Source of the DNA: Chryseobacterium phosphatilyticum
GTDB taxonomy: Bacteria > Bacteroidota > Bacteroidia > Flavobacteriales > Weeksellaceae
DNA: 64,000 nt
NCBI RefSeq assembly: GCF_002899825.2
Contig: NZ_PPED02000003.1
Coordinates: 700,263-764,262, forward strand
Direction: 5' to 3'
The notes under the pieces are model-generated. The model saw nothing but the letters and a program-made list of their open reading frames with translations, had not been told where the DNA came from and made no database searches. Below, one piece after another: positions 52,947 to 63,934 of this stretch (position 1 is the first letter of the stretch; each line of letters begins with the position of its first letter). A program made the translations under genes and the position numbers.

Positions 52947-55900
52947 ATGAACACAATCCATTATTCCTTACATCCCGCACAGCGAGATATTTTTATTGAT
53001 CAGGTAATGAACCCGGACAGCCTGCGCTACAGCCAGGGTTGTTATTTAATATTAAAAGACAATCTGAACAAAGATCTTTTTTTATCATCTGTGAATCAAA
53101 TGTTATCTGCCCATGACGTTTTCCGGTTACAGTTTGATACCGATGAGGTAGATTCACCAGCTACCCTTATACCAGAGCTTCCGTCAACAATTTTTGTAGA
53201 AAAAGACTTTAGCAATAAGTCTGAAGAAGATGCATTGATGTGGATGCAGGAACAGCTCAATATACCCATATCTCTAATACCGGGAAATTTTCCTCATCAG
53301 CACTATATCATAAAGATCAATGATAATACCCATTGGTATTTTATGCATTATCATCATATCATATTGGATGGGTTGGGCTTATCCAATTGGTTTAAAGAAG
53401 TGGCAGAATGCTATCGGGAGCTTGCGGATGAAGTTTATTCGGATAAAGACATACCATCCTATGTGTCGGTCATGAAAACAGCGGATGACTACAATAAATC
53501 TTCTGCTTATGAAGAAACCAGACAATATTGGAAAGAAAAATTTCCGAAATTACTTCCGTCATTATTGGAAAAGAAATATCCGGTATTAGGAAAAGAAACC
53601 AGTGGAATATATACCTTAGAACCAAATGAAAAACAGATTGCCAGTTTAGATTCTTTAAAAAAATATACAGGAGTAGGGCTATCTGCACTTTCCCTTGCAG
53701 CATTAAATATCTATCTTGGACAGGTTACCGGGCAGCATCAGTTTGCTTTGGGAGTAACATTGCATAAACGTAAAAATGCTGTAGAACGTTCCTCTGTAGG
53801 AATGTTCTCTGGAGTTTTACCATTTTTAGGTCAATACAATCCTGAGAAATCATTCCATGAATTGATATCGGATATAGCAGCAGATCAAAAAGAAAGCTAT
53901 CCGCATTATCAATATCTCGTTTCTGATTTTAAAGCACTATCTCCGGCTGATGAAGAGCGAACATCACCCTTTGAAATCATTGTAAATCACGGAAGACTTG
54001 ATTTTAGTCTTGATTTTGGATATGATATGCCGTTAGATCTAAACCTGGTAAGAAATAACCACCAATCATTGCCATTAGAGATATTCTGGCAGGAATATGG
54101 TGAAAATAAGCCATTGCAGATTGAGTTTATTTATCACAAAAGCTATTTTTCTCCTGAAGAAATGCACCTTTTTGCCAATCGCTTTTTATACATTATTGAA
54201 CAATGTGCTCTTAATCCTGATACACCATTGAAAAATATCGGAATCTTACCTCCGGAAGAGTTATCATTGCTTGAAAAATATTCCAATAGCAAAGAAATAT
54301 ATACCTCAGAAGATACAGTGATGTCAGTATTTGCAGAAAGAGTTCATTTAAATCCCGATGCTATTGCTTTAACTGATGGTGAAAAGAAAATGACGTACTC
54401 AGAACTGGCAATGCTTTCTGATGCACTGGCAGTTCAATTACAAGAAAGAGGAGTGAAGCCTGGTATGCCTGTACTGTTAAGTATGGAGCGTACTCCTGAG
54501 CTGATCATTGCTATTTTGGGAATTCTTAAGTCTGGAGCAGCCTATGTACCTGTTGAGCCGGATCTTCCTGCAGAGCGATTGAAGGTGCTGATGGAAGAAA
54601 TTACGAGTGAAATAGTGGTGACAACCAGTCAACATGCCTCAAGGTTTGATGTTGATGTCTTAGAAATGATATGCCTGGATACTTTACAGCTATTGCCGGT
54701 ACAATTTGAGCCTGTTTCTGTTACAAGTGGAGATACGGCTTATATCATGTTTACTTCAGGTTCTACAGGGAAGCCAAAAGGAGTAATAGTGACCCACTGT
54801 AATATTGTGAGCCTGATAAAAGCAAGAGATTATTTTCCGATTACATCCAGTGATTCTATTCTGGCAGGCGGTTCTTTTGCTTTTGATGCCAGTACTTTTG
54901 AATATTGGGGAGCGTTATTGAACGGAGGAACATTGGTCATGGCTACCAAAGCAGAATTGATGGATACGGCAAAGTTAAAATCTACAATCCGGACACATGG
55001 GGTTACTAAAATGTTTTTTACCACCGGATGGTTTAATCTCCTGGCAGATACGGATGTAACCATATTCGAAACCTTACAAGCGGTGATTGTGGGTGGAGAA
55101 CGTTTTTCAGCCCAACATGGCCGGAAGGTAAGAGAACATTACCCTGGTTTACACATTGTAAATGGGTATGGACCTACCGAAAATACCACTTTCTCATTGG
55201 GATATTTAACGAATAATTCTGAGTCAGACGAAATTCCGATAGGTCGTCCGCTTAACTACCGCAGTGCTTATATTCTCAACAAAGATCAAAAGCAGGTTCC
55301 CATTGGGATTACAGGTGAATTGTATGTTGGAGGAGCGGGGCTGAGCGATGGATATTATAAACGACCGGAACTTACCAAAGCTTCCTTTATTTCTCACTTA
55401 TTCAAAGAAGGTCATCATGAAAAACTGTATAGAACAGGTGATTTGGTTCGATGGTTACCTGATGGAAATGTTGCTTTTGTCGGCCGTACAGATGATCAGG
55501 TAAAGATAAGAGGATTTCGTATAGAACCGGCAGAAGTAGCCGCTGTATTGCTACAGTCAACGATGATAAAACAAGCAGTTGTTATTTCGAGACCTGATGC
55601 TACAGGGGTTCTTCAGCTGGTTGCTTATGTAGTTGATTCTGAGAACTCTTATGACAAGAATGCCCTGCTGCAATGGCTTGAAATAAAATTACCGGGTTAT
55701 ATGATTCCGGCTCATATTGTTTTGTTGGATGCACTTCCACTTAATGCTAACGGTAAAGTAGACAAAAATGTATTACCTGCTCCGGAAAACACGAGTGTTG
55801 GCGAGAATGAAAAGCCACGTAATGCAATAGAGCGCAGATTGGCGGAAGTATGGCAGGATTTGTTGCAGATACCGGAAGTAGGCATCGGGGATAACTTTTT

Positions 55901-58900
55901 CCATTTAGGAGGACATTCCTTAATGGCAATGCGTGTAAGTGCTTTTATTAAGAATGAATGGGGACTTCGGGTTGCTCCTACCGTACTTTTTACCTGCAAG
56001 ACCATTGGCCGTCTGGCTATGCATATTCAACAGGTACAGGAAAAGAATGTGAAAGATCATGATATCAGATCTGCCGCATATTATACAGATAATCTGCCAT
56101 TGTCATTCGGGCAGGAAAGGATGTGGTTTCTGGATCGTTTACATGGTTCGGTACAATATCATATTATCTGGGGGTTCAGACTGAAAGGAGACCTGCATAT
56201 CCCGTCATTGGAAAATGCCTTAGGATATATTGTTGATCGCCATGAACCTTTACGTACGGTGATCAGAGAGGAAGACGGTGTTCCTTATCAGCATATGCTG
56301 GAAAAAAATACATGGAAAATAGATATTCGTCAAGGCGATTCTTTGGTTTTGGATGACCTGGGTATTCAATCTCTGACAGATGAATTGGTAGCCATACCTT
56401 TTGATTTGTCTGACGAACATATGCTTCGTGCTCATCTTATTCCTTTGAACTCTCACGAACATGTATTGGTTATTAATATTCATCATATTGCAGCTGATGG
56501 TTGGTCATTATCTGTTTTATCCGGAGAAATTGAGGTTGCATATAAGGCGTATCTTCATGGTAAGGAACCCATATTACCGGAATTAGTTGTACAATATAAA
56601 GATTATGCAATCTGGCAGCGTCAGCAGGAGGTAATGATTAATGACAAGCTTGATTACTGGAAACGTAAACTAAATGGGGTAGTTTCGTTGAATATGCCTA
56701 CTGATTATGCTCGTTCTCCAAAACAAAGTATACATGGAGATTCAATGAAGTTCAGAGTGAATAAAGCCCTTACAGAACAATTGAAATCATTTTCCGTAAA
56801 AGAAGATGTAACATTATACATGACTTTGCTGACGGCATTTAAAGTCGTATTACATCGGTATTGTTCTCAGGATGATATTTGTGTAGGTGGGGCAATATCT
56901 GGTCGTTTGCAGCAGGAATTTGAGCCCCTGATCGGGTTCTTTGTCAATACATTGGCCTTACGTACGGATCTGGGTGGACAACCGGACTTTCGTGAAGCAT
57001 TACGACGGGTGAAAGAGACCCTTCTGGAGGCATATGATCATCAGGAAGTGCCCTTTGAGAAAGTAGTAGGACAAGTACAGGAAGAACGGGATACAAGCCG
57101 GAATCCTCTTTTTCAGATTGTATTTGTATTGCAAAATACTCCCGATATGGGAATACAAAGACTCAATGAAGTAATGGCTGAACCTATTCAACATCGATAC
57201 CGTACCAGCCAGTTTGATCTTCATTTTTCAATACATGAAACATCAGATGGGCTACATGCAGAAGTAGCTTATTGTACTGATCTTTTCAAGGCTTCTACGA
57301 TCGAAAGATTATTGGGGCATTTTGAAAGATTGTTGCAATCAGTGATCTTAACGCCTGATGTACCCATTAATAAGATGATCATATTGAGCGCTGCTGAAAC
57401 AGATCAGTTATTATATACATTCAGCGGTGTTCCTGCTACATACCCTACCGAACAAACGATTGTGGGGTTATTTAGAGAACAGGTACAGCGTACTCCGGAC
57501 AATATTGCAGTAAGTTTTGAAGGTAAACATCTGAGCTATCGTGCCCTTGATGAGCATTCAACGAAGCTTGCTATGCATCTTAAGCTCGAAGGCGTTGACA
57601 AGGGGACATTGGTGCCCATATGTACAGGGCATTGTTTGGAAATGATGGTGGGTATTTTAGGGGTTTTAAAAGCCGGTGGTGTCTATATCCCTGTTGATCC
57701 GGAATACCCTGAAGACCGTATTCATTTCATATTGACCGATACAAATGCTCCTGTTGTACTGGTATTGGAGCAAACATTCTCTATTGTACGACAGATATAT
57801 GAATCAAAATTAATCTGTCTTGATGGTGATTGGGGAATGGCGGGAGATGCGGCGGAGCTTCCGGCCTGTGATCCGGAACAGCCTGCTTATATAATCTACA
57901 CTTCCGGTTCTACGGGCCGTCCCAAAGGAGTGATCATCCCACATCGTAATGTCGTTCGTCTGTTTATGACTTCCGATCCGTTGTTTGATTTTAACGAAAA
58001 TGATGTGTGGACGATGTTCCATTCTTATTGTTTTGATTTTTCTGTTTGGGAAATGTACGGAGCTCTTTTCTACGGTGGCCGTGTAGTAATTATTCCACGT
58101 GCTATAGCAAGGGATACGATGGCTTTTACGACATTACTGATTAATGAAGGGGTAACCGTTTTAAACCAAACTCCTTCTGCATTTTATGTTTTACAGGAGT
58201 ATATCTTATTAAATCCGGTTTCATTACAAGTACGTTATGTTATTTTTGGTGGTGAAGCGCTACATCCGATGCGTTTAAAAGGGTGGCATCATTTGTTTCC
58301 TTCCTGCCAATTGATCAATATGTACGGAATTACAGAAACAACAGTACATGTTACGTATCAGGAAATTACAGAAAAAGAAATGAATGGAAGTGGTAGTATC
58401 ATTGGCAAACCTATCCCTACATTGCGTGCTTATATCCTGGATAAAGATTTGCAACCGGTACCTGTTGGGGTCCCGGGAGAATTGTGTGTTGCCGGGGAAG
58501 GTGTTGCTACCGGATATTTAAATAGAGAAGAACTGACTGCAGAACGATTTGTGAAAGATCCGTTTAGTAAAAATGAGGATGAAAAGTTATACCGGGCAGG
58601 TGATCTGGGTAAATGGCTGGAAGACGGAACCATTGAATACCTTGGCCGTATAGATCATCAGGTAAAAATACGGGGCTATCGTATTGAGCTTGGTGAAATT
58701 GAACATGCTGTAAATAAATTACCGGAGGTTGCAGAAAGTTGTGTGGTGGTGAAAAGCTTAAATGGAGATTCAGACAAAAAGCTGGTTTGCTATTATGTAC
58801 CTGAATTAAAAGCGATAAAGGATCTTGAGAAAGCTTTTAATCCGGAAGAGATGAATGAAATAAAGCAGAACGGAAAAGGATTACTTCCTGAAATCATGAT

Positions 58901-61900
58901 TAAGATGGAAAAAAAGATACGACAAGCACTGGCGAATACTATTCCTGAATATATGATTCCAACTGATATCAATGCTCTGGAACACATGCCTGTGACCTCA
59001 AACGGAAAAACAGATCGTGGCTTGCTTTCGAATATTGAAGACCAGGAAAAAAAGCGGAGTACCGGATATGAAGCACCTGTTTCTACAATGGAAATCACAC
59101 TTGCTGAAATCTGGCAGGACTTATTGAATATAGATCGTGTAGGGGTTCTCGATAATTTTTTTGAAATTGGTGGTGATTCCATCCGTGTGGTAAAAGTTGC
59201 AGCCCGTATCAAAAATAAGATGGGAGTTGAAATTGGTGTTGCAGATATTTACGGTGCACGCACAGTGCGGGATTTAGCAGTATTATTAGAGAATAGTAAT
59301 GATGATCGTAATAGTGAAGTCCTTGCAGAAATTACGAACGAACTGGTGGATCTGGAACAAAAATACTTGCCATTATTGGGTTCCGGAAAACAACTGGAGT
59401 CTGTTTATCCAATGACCAGTATTCAGAATGGGATGATTTATGCTTCATTGCGTGATCCGGACTCTGCTGTTTATCATGACCAATTCCTGTATCCTGTAAA
59501 TCGGAAAATAAATAAGTCCCTTTTTGAGAAAGCTTTACAACTCATGGTGGATAAACATGAAACATTCAGAACCACATTCCATTTAGGCCTTTACGAAACA
59601 GGATTACAGGCTGTATCCCGTACTATGTTGGTGGAAGTAGAAGAACTGGACTTATCCGATCAGGATATCAACGGGGTAAAGCACTATCTGAAACCGTATC
59701 TGGAAAAGGAACGTGTCATTTCTTTTGATATTCAGGATGGACCTCTGTGGCGTGCTGCTCTTTTACACTGGCAGGAAGGTACCGTTTTCATTTTACAATT
59801 TCATCATGCCATATTGGATGGGTGGAGTGTAGCAGCTTTTAATACAGAATTATTTAATCTGTATTTGCAGTTGGAAAAGAACAGCGATCATCAACCACTT
59901 CTGAAATTGAATGGTCATTATCGTGATTTTGTAAAAGAAGAAATGAGCAGGAAAAGACAGGCATCAGATCACATGTTCTGGCAAACTGAAATGGAAGATC
60001 ATCGCAGACTTGATATTTTTACCCATGAAGAAATCTATGAAAATACGGTAGTGGGATATGATATTGAAGTATTGCATCATTTGAAAGACTTGGCTAAAGG
60101 GTATGGATTGTCATTAAAAGGTGTATTCCTGGGGATCAGTCTGTATGTAACAAGTATGTTGAGCTACCGACGCAGGATTACGATCGGATTGGTTGCCAAT
60201 AATCGTCCGATAGTGGAAGACGGGGACAAATTGCTTGGATGTTTTCTCAATACCATACCGTTTGTATTGGATATGCCGGAACCAGGTATGTCCTGGATCG
60301 CCTATTTTAGAAAGATAGATGATAAATTAAAACAACTGGAAATTCATGATCGTACTCCTCTTTCGGAAATTGCAAGGATCAATGGAGAATCTTCTCCTAA
60401 GGAAAATCCGTTCTTTGATGTTCTTTTTAATTTTATCAATTTCCACATTTATGATGAGCTGGAAAAAGATCTTGTTAATGTACAACTTGGAAAAGAGTCG
60501 CTTACCGATACGAGCTTTGGGGTGGCCAATACTTTTCTTAATTTTTCCATCAGCCTTACCGGAGATGATATGAAAGTGGTTTTCTCACTTTCTAGAATGC
60601 TTCAAAGTGGAAAAACAACTCAGGATCTGCAATATTACTTCGATTATGTGCTGAATTGTTTCCGCCATGATGCAGAACAAAAAATAGGCAAGCAATTGCT
60701 TTTACCACTTGCTGAACAAGAACTTTTGATACAGAAATTCAATGATACAAGAGCTGCTTTTCCAGAAGAAGCTACAATTTCCTCCTGTTTTGATGAAGTA
60801 GCAGTTATGTATCCTGATAAAATTGCATTAATAGCTTCAGAAAAAGAATATTCTTATTACACCTTACAAAGATGGGTAGACAGAATCGCAACTTTATTGG
60901 TTGATGCAGGTGTTAAGCCTGGTATGTATATTCCGCTGATGGCAGACCGTACAGCAAGTACCGTAGCAAGTATATTAGCGATCATGAAAGTGGGGGCAGC
61001 ATATGTACCAATCGACCCTAAAATGCCTGAAAATAGAGTAGCCATGATATTAAATGATACCAAAGCTACTATTGTAGTGGGACATCGGTTACCAGAGTTT
61101 CTTTTTTCTCCTGAAATTGTGTTTGTGAATACGACTGAAGCTTCTCATGTTGTAGCAACTGGAGAAGTTTCTTTTTCACAACCTTCTTCCTATGCGTATG
61201 TGATTTATACTTCAGGATCTACAGGAGTACCTAAAGGAGTTCCGGTAAAACACAGGTCTGTTATCAACCTGATAGAAGGATGTAGTGAGCAACTTGGTTT
61301 TGCTAGGGATGAGCGGGCGTTACAGTTTACAAATTTCACATTTGATGCGTCCGTTGAAGTGATGTTTTTATCCCTGTTAAAAGGATCTACGTTGGTACTG
61401 CCGGAAGATGAGGTATTGCATGATCCGGATCTTTTCTGTCAGTTTGTAGAAGCAGAACAAATTACACATCTTGTTCTTACTCCCGGGTTCCTGCAAAGTC
61501 TCGGTCATATAAAATTATCTTCCGCCCTTAAACGGATAGTTGTTGGGGGAGAAGAATGTCCACCAGCACTGGCGGCTTATTGGTCTCAATATGTAGAATT
61601 TTATAATGAATACGGACCGACAGAGACAACAGTAACGGCTACCAGATACAAATATGCCACTGCATATTTAAAGAAAATACCTATAGGAAAGCCCATAAAG
61701 AACGCGTCCGTTTATGTATTGGATGAGCTACAACAATTGCTTCCAACAGGAGTTCCCGGTGAAATATGCATTAGTGGGGAAGGGGTTACTGATGGTTATC
61801 TTCATCGTCCGGACTTAACAGCACAAAGGTTTATACCGAACCTGTTTAATAGTATTTCAGGGACTGTTTTATACAGAACAGGGGATATAGGGAGATGGCT

Positions 61901-63332
61901 GCCGGATGGTAATCTTGAATATCAGCACAGGGCGGATAATCAGGTGAAGGTAAGAGGATACCGCATAGAACCGGGTGAAATAGAATCTGTATTGCTCAAG
62001 CATCCGGAGATCAAGCAGGCTGCTGTACTGGTACAGACTGATAGACATAATGATAATCGACTGATTGCTTATGTGTCTGTCAATGATGAGTTATCAGAAG
62101 AAGAAATTATTTCTTATCTCAGAGAAGAGCTTCCGTATTATATGATCCCGGCTTATGTTCAGGTATTGTCACAAATTCCGCTTACTATTTCAGGAAAGGT
62201 AGACCGCAATGCTTTGAGTATTGACTCCCCTAAAGAATCGAAAGTCCGTCAGCTTGTTCTTCCTGTAAATGCACTGGAAAAAATGCTTAAAGAGATATGG
62301 GCTGAGCTTTTAAATACCCATGATATTAGTACTGATGATGACTTTTTTGCTCTGGGTGGACACTCACTTACCACTTTACAGTTACTTAGCCGTATACGGG
62401 CTGAAGGACACGATGTTCAGTTAAGGGAAATACTTTCTCATACCACCATCACGGGGCAGGCAGCTTTGCTGATCAATGGTCAGAAAGACCTTCAGCCTGA
62501 AAAAGTAATACAGAATGAGCATATCAGATTGCTTAATAAGAGCCGTCTTTCTCAAAATATATTTTTATTGCCGGGATCTAATGGCAATTGTGATGGGTAT
62601 GACGAACTGGCTGCTGCTCTTGCTCCTTTAGGAAAGGTATATGGCATTCAAATGATGGGAGTAATGGAAGGTGAAAAGCCATTGGAAGATATGCAGGAAA
62701 TTGCTAAGCTTCAATTGAGCTGGATACAGGAAATTCAACCAACCGGACCTTATCAGTTTATTGCACATTCATTTGGAGGGCATATGTTGTTTGAAATGAT
62801 TAAACAATTGGAGCAAGCAGGAGAAAAAGTGAAGATGGCTGCCATACTCGATGTTACAACGGTATTACCGGACCTGTTCTTTAAAACGGATTACGTCATG
62901 AAATTTGTAATGGATTCCTTGAATAAATATGGTCTATTAACGACTTCAGAACCGGAGTGGAAAGAAGATCTGCAAAGCGAACTGGCAACATTAATTTCTC
63001 AAAAGAAAATTCCCAATATCAGTGAGTTTCTGAAGGATAGAATGATCGTAAGTAATGAAAGTAAAGGCTTAATCCTGCGGATTATCGATTTGAATATTGC
63101 CAATATGATGCTGGGGTACAAGATTGAAGGTACCGTTGATTCTCCTTTTATGGTGATAAAAGCGATGGAAGATCCGACTTCTCATGAGCTTCCTGCACTT
63201 GGGTGGGAGAATCATACGACATCAGTGCAGGTGGAGGAGATTGATGGAGGACATTTTAGCATGTTATACAAGAATTTTGCTATAGAGATAGCCGGATTAT
63301 TACAGCAGTTTATTACTGAACTTACTGAATAG
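52947..63332 (+). CDS. three-module nonribosomal peptide synthetase with thioesterase
   Basis: A 3461-aa assembly line, C-A-PCP-C-A-PCP-C-A-PCP-TE. Condensation motifs: HHIILDG (136), HHIAADG (1179), HHAILDG (2286). Adenylation cores TSGSTGKPKG, TSGSTGRPKG and TSGSTGVPKG; A4 Asp at 647, 1697 and 2800; A10 Lys at 937, 2021 and 3084. Carrier serines: GGHSL Ser991, GGDSI Ser2078, GGHSL Ser3140. Thioesterase AHSFGGH Ser3275, late His3436. Pocket residues by alignment to GrsA: A1 D-A-F-F-I-G-G-T-F (one step from the Val code), A2 D-F-W-N-I-G-M-V-H (exact Thr code), A3 D-A-E-V-V-G-E-V-T (unassigned). An N-terminal C domain suggests acylation of the first residue. No epimerase domain. No MbtH or phosphopantetheinyl transferase nearby. 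Confidence 0.96.
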   Translation: MNTIHYSLHPAQRDIFIDQVMNPDSLRYSQGCYLILKDNLNKDLFLSSVNQMLSAHDVFRLQFDTDEVDSPATLIPELPSTIFVEKDFSNKSEEDALMWMQEQLNIPISLIPGNFPHQHYIIKINDNTHWYFMHYHHIILDGLGLSNWFKEVAECYRELADEVYSDKDIPSYVSVMKTADDYNKSSAYEETRQYWKEKFPKLLPSLLEKKYPVLGKETSGIYTLEPNEKQIASLDSLKKYTGVGLSALSLAALNIYLGQVTGQHQFALGVTLHKRKNAVERSSVGMFSGVLPFLGQYNPEKSFHELISDIAADQKESYPHYQYLVSDFKALSPADEERTSPFEIIVNHGRLDFSLDFGYDMPLDLNLVRNNHQSLPLEIFWQEYGENKPLQIEFIYHKSYFSPEEMHLFANRFLYIIEQCALNPDTPLKNIGILPPEELSLLEKYSNSKEIYTSEDTVMSVFAERVHLNPDAIALTDGEKKMTYSELAMLSDALAVQLQERGVKPGMPVLLSMERTPELIIAILGILKSGAAYVPVEPDLPAERLKVLMEEITSEIVVTTSQHASRFDVDVLEMICLDTLQLLPVQFEPVSVTSGDTAYIMFTSGSTGKPKGVIVTHCNIVSLIKARDYFPITSSDSILAGGSFAFDASTFEYWGALLNGGTLVMATKAELMDTAKLKSTIRTHGVTKMFFTTGWFNLLADTDVTIFETLQAVIVGGERFSAQHGRKVREHYPGLHIVNGYGPTENTTFSLGYLTNNSESDEIPIGRPLNYRSAYILNKDQKQVPIGITGELYVGGAGLSDGYYKRPELTKASFISHLFKEGHHEKLYRTGDLVRWLPDGNVAFVGRTDDQVKIRGFRIEPAEVAAVLLQSTMIKQAVVISRPDATGVLQLVAYVVDSENSYDKNALLQWLEIKLPGYMIPAHIVLLDALPLNANGKVDKNVLPAPENTSVGENEKPRNAIERRLAEVWQDLLQIPEVGIGDNFFHLGGHSLMAMRVSAFIKNEWGLRVAPTVLFTCKTIGRLAMHIQQVQEKNVKDHDIRSAAYYTDNLPLSFGQERMWFLDRLHGSVQYHIIWGFRLKGDLHIPSLENALGYIVDRHEPLRTVIREEDGVPYQHMLEKNTWKIDIRQGDSLVLDDLGIQSLTDELVAIPFDLSDEHMLRAHLIPLNSHEHVLVINIHHIAADGWSLSVLSGEIEVAYKAYLHGKEPILPELVVQYKDYAIWQRQQEVMINDKLDYWKRKLNGVVSLNMPTDYARSPKQSIHGDSMKFRVNKALTEQLKSFSVKEDVTLYMTLLTAFKVVLHRYCSQDDICVGGAISGRLQQEFEPLIGFFVNTLALRTDLGGQPDFREALRRVKETLLEAYDHQEVPFEKVVGQVQEERDTSRNPLFQIVFVLQNTPDMGIQRLNEVMAEPIQHRYRTSQFDLHFSIHETSDGLHAEVAYCTDLFKASTIERLLGHFERLLQSVILTPDVPINKMIILSAAETDQLLYTFSGVPATYPTEQTIVGLFREQVQRTPDNIAVSFEGKHLSYRALDEHSTKLAMHLKLEGVDKGTLVPICTGHCLEMMVGILGVLKAGGVYIPVDPEYPEDRIHFILTDTNAPVVLVLEQTFSIVRQIYESKLICLDGDWGMAGDAAELPACDPEQPAYIIYTSGSTGRPKGVIIPHRNVVRLFMTSDPLFDFNENDVWTMFHSYCFDFSVWEMYGALFYGGRVVIIPRAIARDTMAFTTLLINEGVTVLNQTPSAFYVLQEYILLNPVSLQVRYVIFGGEALHPMRLKGWHHLFPSCQLINMYGITETTVHVTYQEITEKEMNGSGSIIGKPIPTLRAYILDKDLQPVPVGVPGELCVAGEGVATGYLNREELTAERFVKDPFSKNEDEKLYRAGDLGKWLEDGTIEYLGRIDHQVKIRGYRIELGEIEHAVNKLPEVAESCVVVKSLNGDSDKKLVCYYVPELKAIKDLEKAFNPEEMNEIKQNGKGLLPEIMIKMEKKIRQALANTIPEYMIPTDINALEHMPVTSNGKTDRGLLSNIEDQEKKRSTGYEAPVSTMEITLAEIWQDLLNIDRVGVLDNFFEIGGDSIRVVKVAARIKNKMGVEIGVADIYGARTVRDLAVLLENSNDDRNSEVLAEITNELVDLEQKYLPLLGSGKQLESVYPMTSIQNGMIYASLRDPDSAVYHDQFLYPVNRKINKSLFEKALQLMVDKHETFRTTFHLGLYETGLQAVSRTMLVEVEELDLSDQDINGVKHYLKPYLEKERVISFDIQDGPLWRAALLHWQEGTVFILQFHHAILDGWSVAAFNTELFNLYLQLEKNSDHQPLLKLNGHYRDFVKEEMSRKRQASDHMFWQTEMEDHRRLDIFTHEEIYENTVVGYDIEVLHHLKDLAKGYGLSLKGVFLGISLYVTSMLSYRRRITIGLVANNRPIVEDGDKLLGCFLNTIPFVLDMPEPGMSWIAYFRKIDDKLKQLEIHDRTPLSEIARINGESSPKENPFFDVLFNFINFHIYDELEKDLVNVQLGKESLTDTSFGVANTFLNFSISLTGDDMKVVFSLSRMLQSGKTTQDLQYYFDYVLNCFRHDAEQKIGKQLLLPLAEQELLIQKFNDTRAAFPEEATISSCFDEVAVMYPDKIALIASEKEYSYYTLQRWVDRIATLLVDAGVKPGMYIPLMADRTASTVASILAIMKVGAAYVPIDPKMPENRVAMILNDTKATIVVGHRLPEFLFSPEIVFVNTTEASHVVATGEVSFSQPSSYAYVIYTSGSTGVPKGVPVKHRSVINLIEGCSEQLGFARDERALQFTNFTFDASVEVMFLSLLKGSTLVLPEDEVLHDPDLFCQFVEAEQITHLVLTPGFLQSLGHIKLSSALKRIVVGGEECPPALAAYWSQYVEFYNEYGPTETTVTATRYKYATAYLKKIPIGKPIKNASVYVLDELQQLLPTGVPGEICISGEGVTDGYLHRPDLTAQRFIPNLFNSISGTVLYRTGDIGRWLPDGNLEYQHRADNQVKVRGYRIEPGEIESVLLKHPEIKQAAVLVQTDRHNDNRLIAYVSVNDELSEEEIISYLREELPYYMIPAYVQVLSQIPLTISGKVDRNALSIDSPKESKVRQLVLPVNALEKMLKEIWAELLNTHDISTDDDFFALGGHSLTTLQLLSRIRAEGHDVQLREILSHTTITGQAALLINGQKDLQPEKVIQNEHIRLLNKSRLSQNIFLLPGSNGNCDGYDELAAALAPLGKVYGIQMMGVMEGEKPLEDMQEIAKLQLSWIQEIQPTGPYQFIAHSFGGHMLFEMIKQLEQAGEKVKMAAILDVTTVLPDLFFKTDYVMKFVMDSLNKYGLLTTSEPEWKEDLQSELATLISQKKIPNISEFLKDRMIVSNESKGLILRIIDLNIANMMLGYKIEGTVDSPFMVIKAMEDPTSHELPALGWENHTTSVQVEEIDGGHFSMLYKNFAIEIAGLLQQFITELTE

Positions 63333-63387
63333 TCATGAAATGCATTTTTTCTTAATGATGAGCCCTGCTGCTCTAGCTTAAAAAGGC

Positions 63388-63424
63388 ATAAAGCCTGTAG
63401 TTTTTACTGCAGGCTTTATCTTTG
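63388..63424 (+). terminator. hairpin after the NRPS gene
   Basis: ATAAAGCCTGTAG pairs with CTGCAGGCTTTAT (one G-T pair) around six bases; the following T-run is short (CTTT), so termination may be partial. Confidence 0.6.
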
Positions 63425-63585
63425 ATAGAAATAATCCGGCATCTGATAGTATTGGTAAAATTTGTAATTTGGCAGCAAAAAGCTTATCCCGAGGCAATCG
63501 GCAAAGTATTTCTGAACTTACGGATTACAATCTCATCGAGATTAAAAAGGGGAATTGCCGGTTTATATTCAAACTCATAAAATAA
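63425..63585 (+). other. possible C-terminal gene remnant
   Basis: A start-less open frame ends at 63585 and reads GNRQSISELTDYNLIEIKKG, then NCRFIFKLIK. It looks like the tail of a protein cut off by a deletion between the NRPS terminator and the next gene. Confidence 0.35.
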
Positions 63586-63600
63586 GGAGGTATGACAGTC

Positions 63601-63912
63601 ATGGAGTTTATTGCACAAGAAATTGACCGATTAAACAGATTAATAGAACAAAATATAGACAAGGAATCAAATATCAGATTCAAACAAGAGCTTTCCCAAG
63701 CCTCGTATTTATTAGAAATTTTTGAAAACTATAAAATCAATAAAAATACAGTTGAAACGATTTTAGAATTACCCGATTCTGATACCGGCTATTCCGAATA
63801 TAGAGTCATAAACGATTGTGAATCTGATAACCCTGATTGCTGGATTGAACTAAGGGTAAAAGAAGAGAAAATCAGATTAACAGAAGGAGACATTATTATT
63901 AAAAAGAAATAA
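63601..63912 (+). CDS. hypothetical protein
   Basis: A 103-aa acidic protein. The ATG at 63601 is chosen over 63592 because an AAGGAGGT sequence at 63584-63591 stands at normal distance from it but touches the earlier one; a strong Shine-Dalgarno is unusual in this group. An N-terminal helix (FIAQEIDRLNRLIEQNID) and a C-terminal beta hairpin (CWIELRVKEEKIRLTEGDI) are visible. No family recognised. Confidence 0.65.
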   Translation: MEFIAQEIDRLNRLIEQNIDKESNIRFKQELSQASYLLEIFENYKINKNTVETILELPDSDTGYSEYRVINDCESDNPDCWIELRVKEEKIRLTEGDIIIKKK

Positions 63913-63934
63913 GCACTTCAGTGTAAAAAATACT

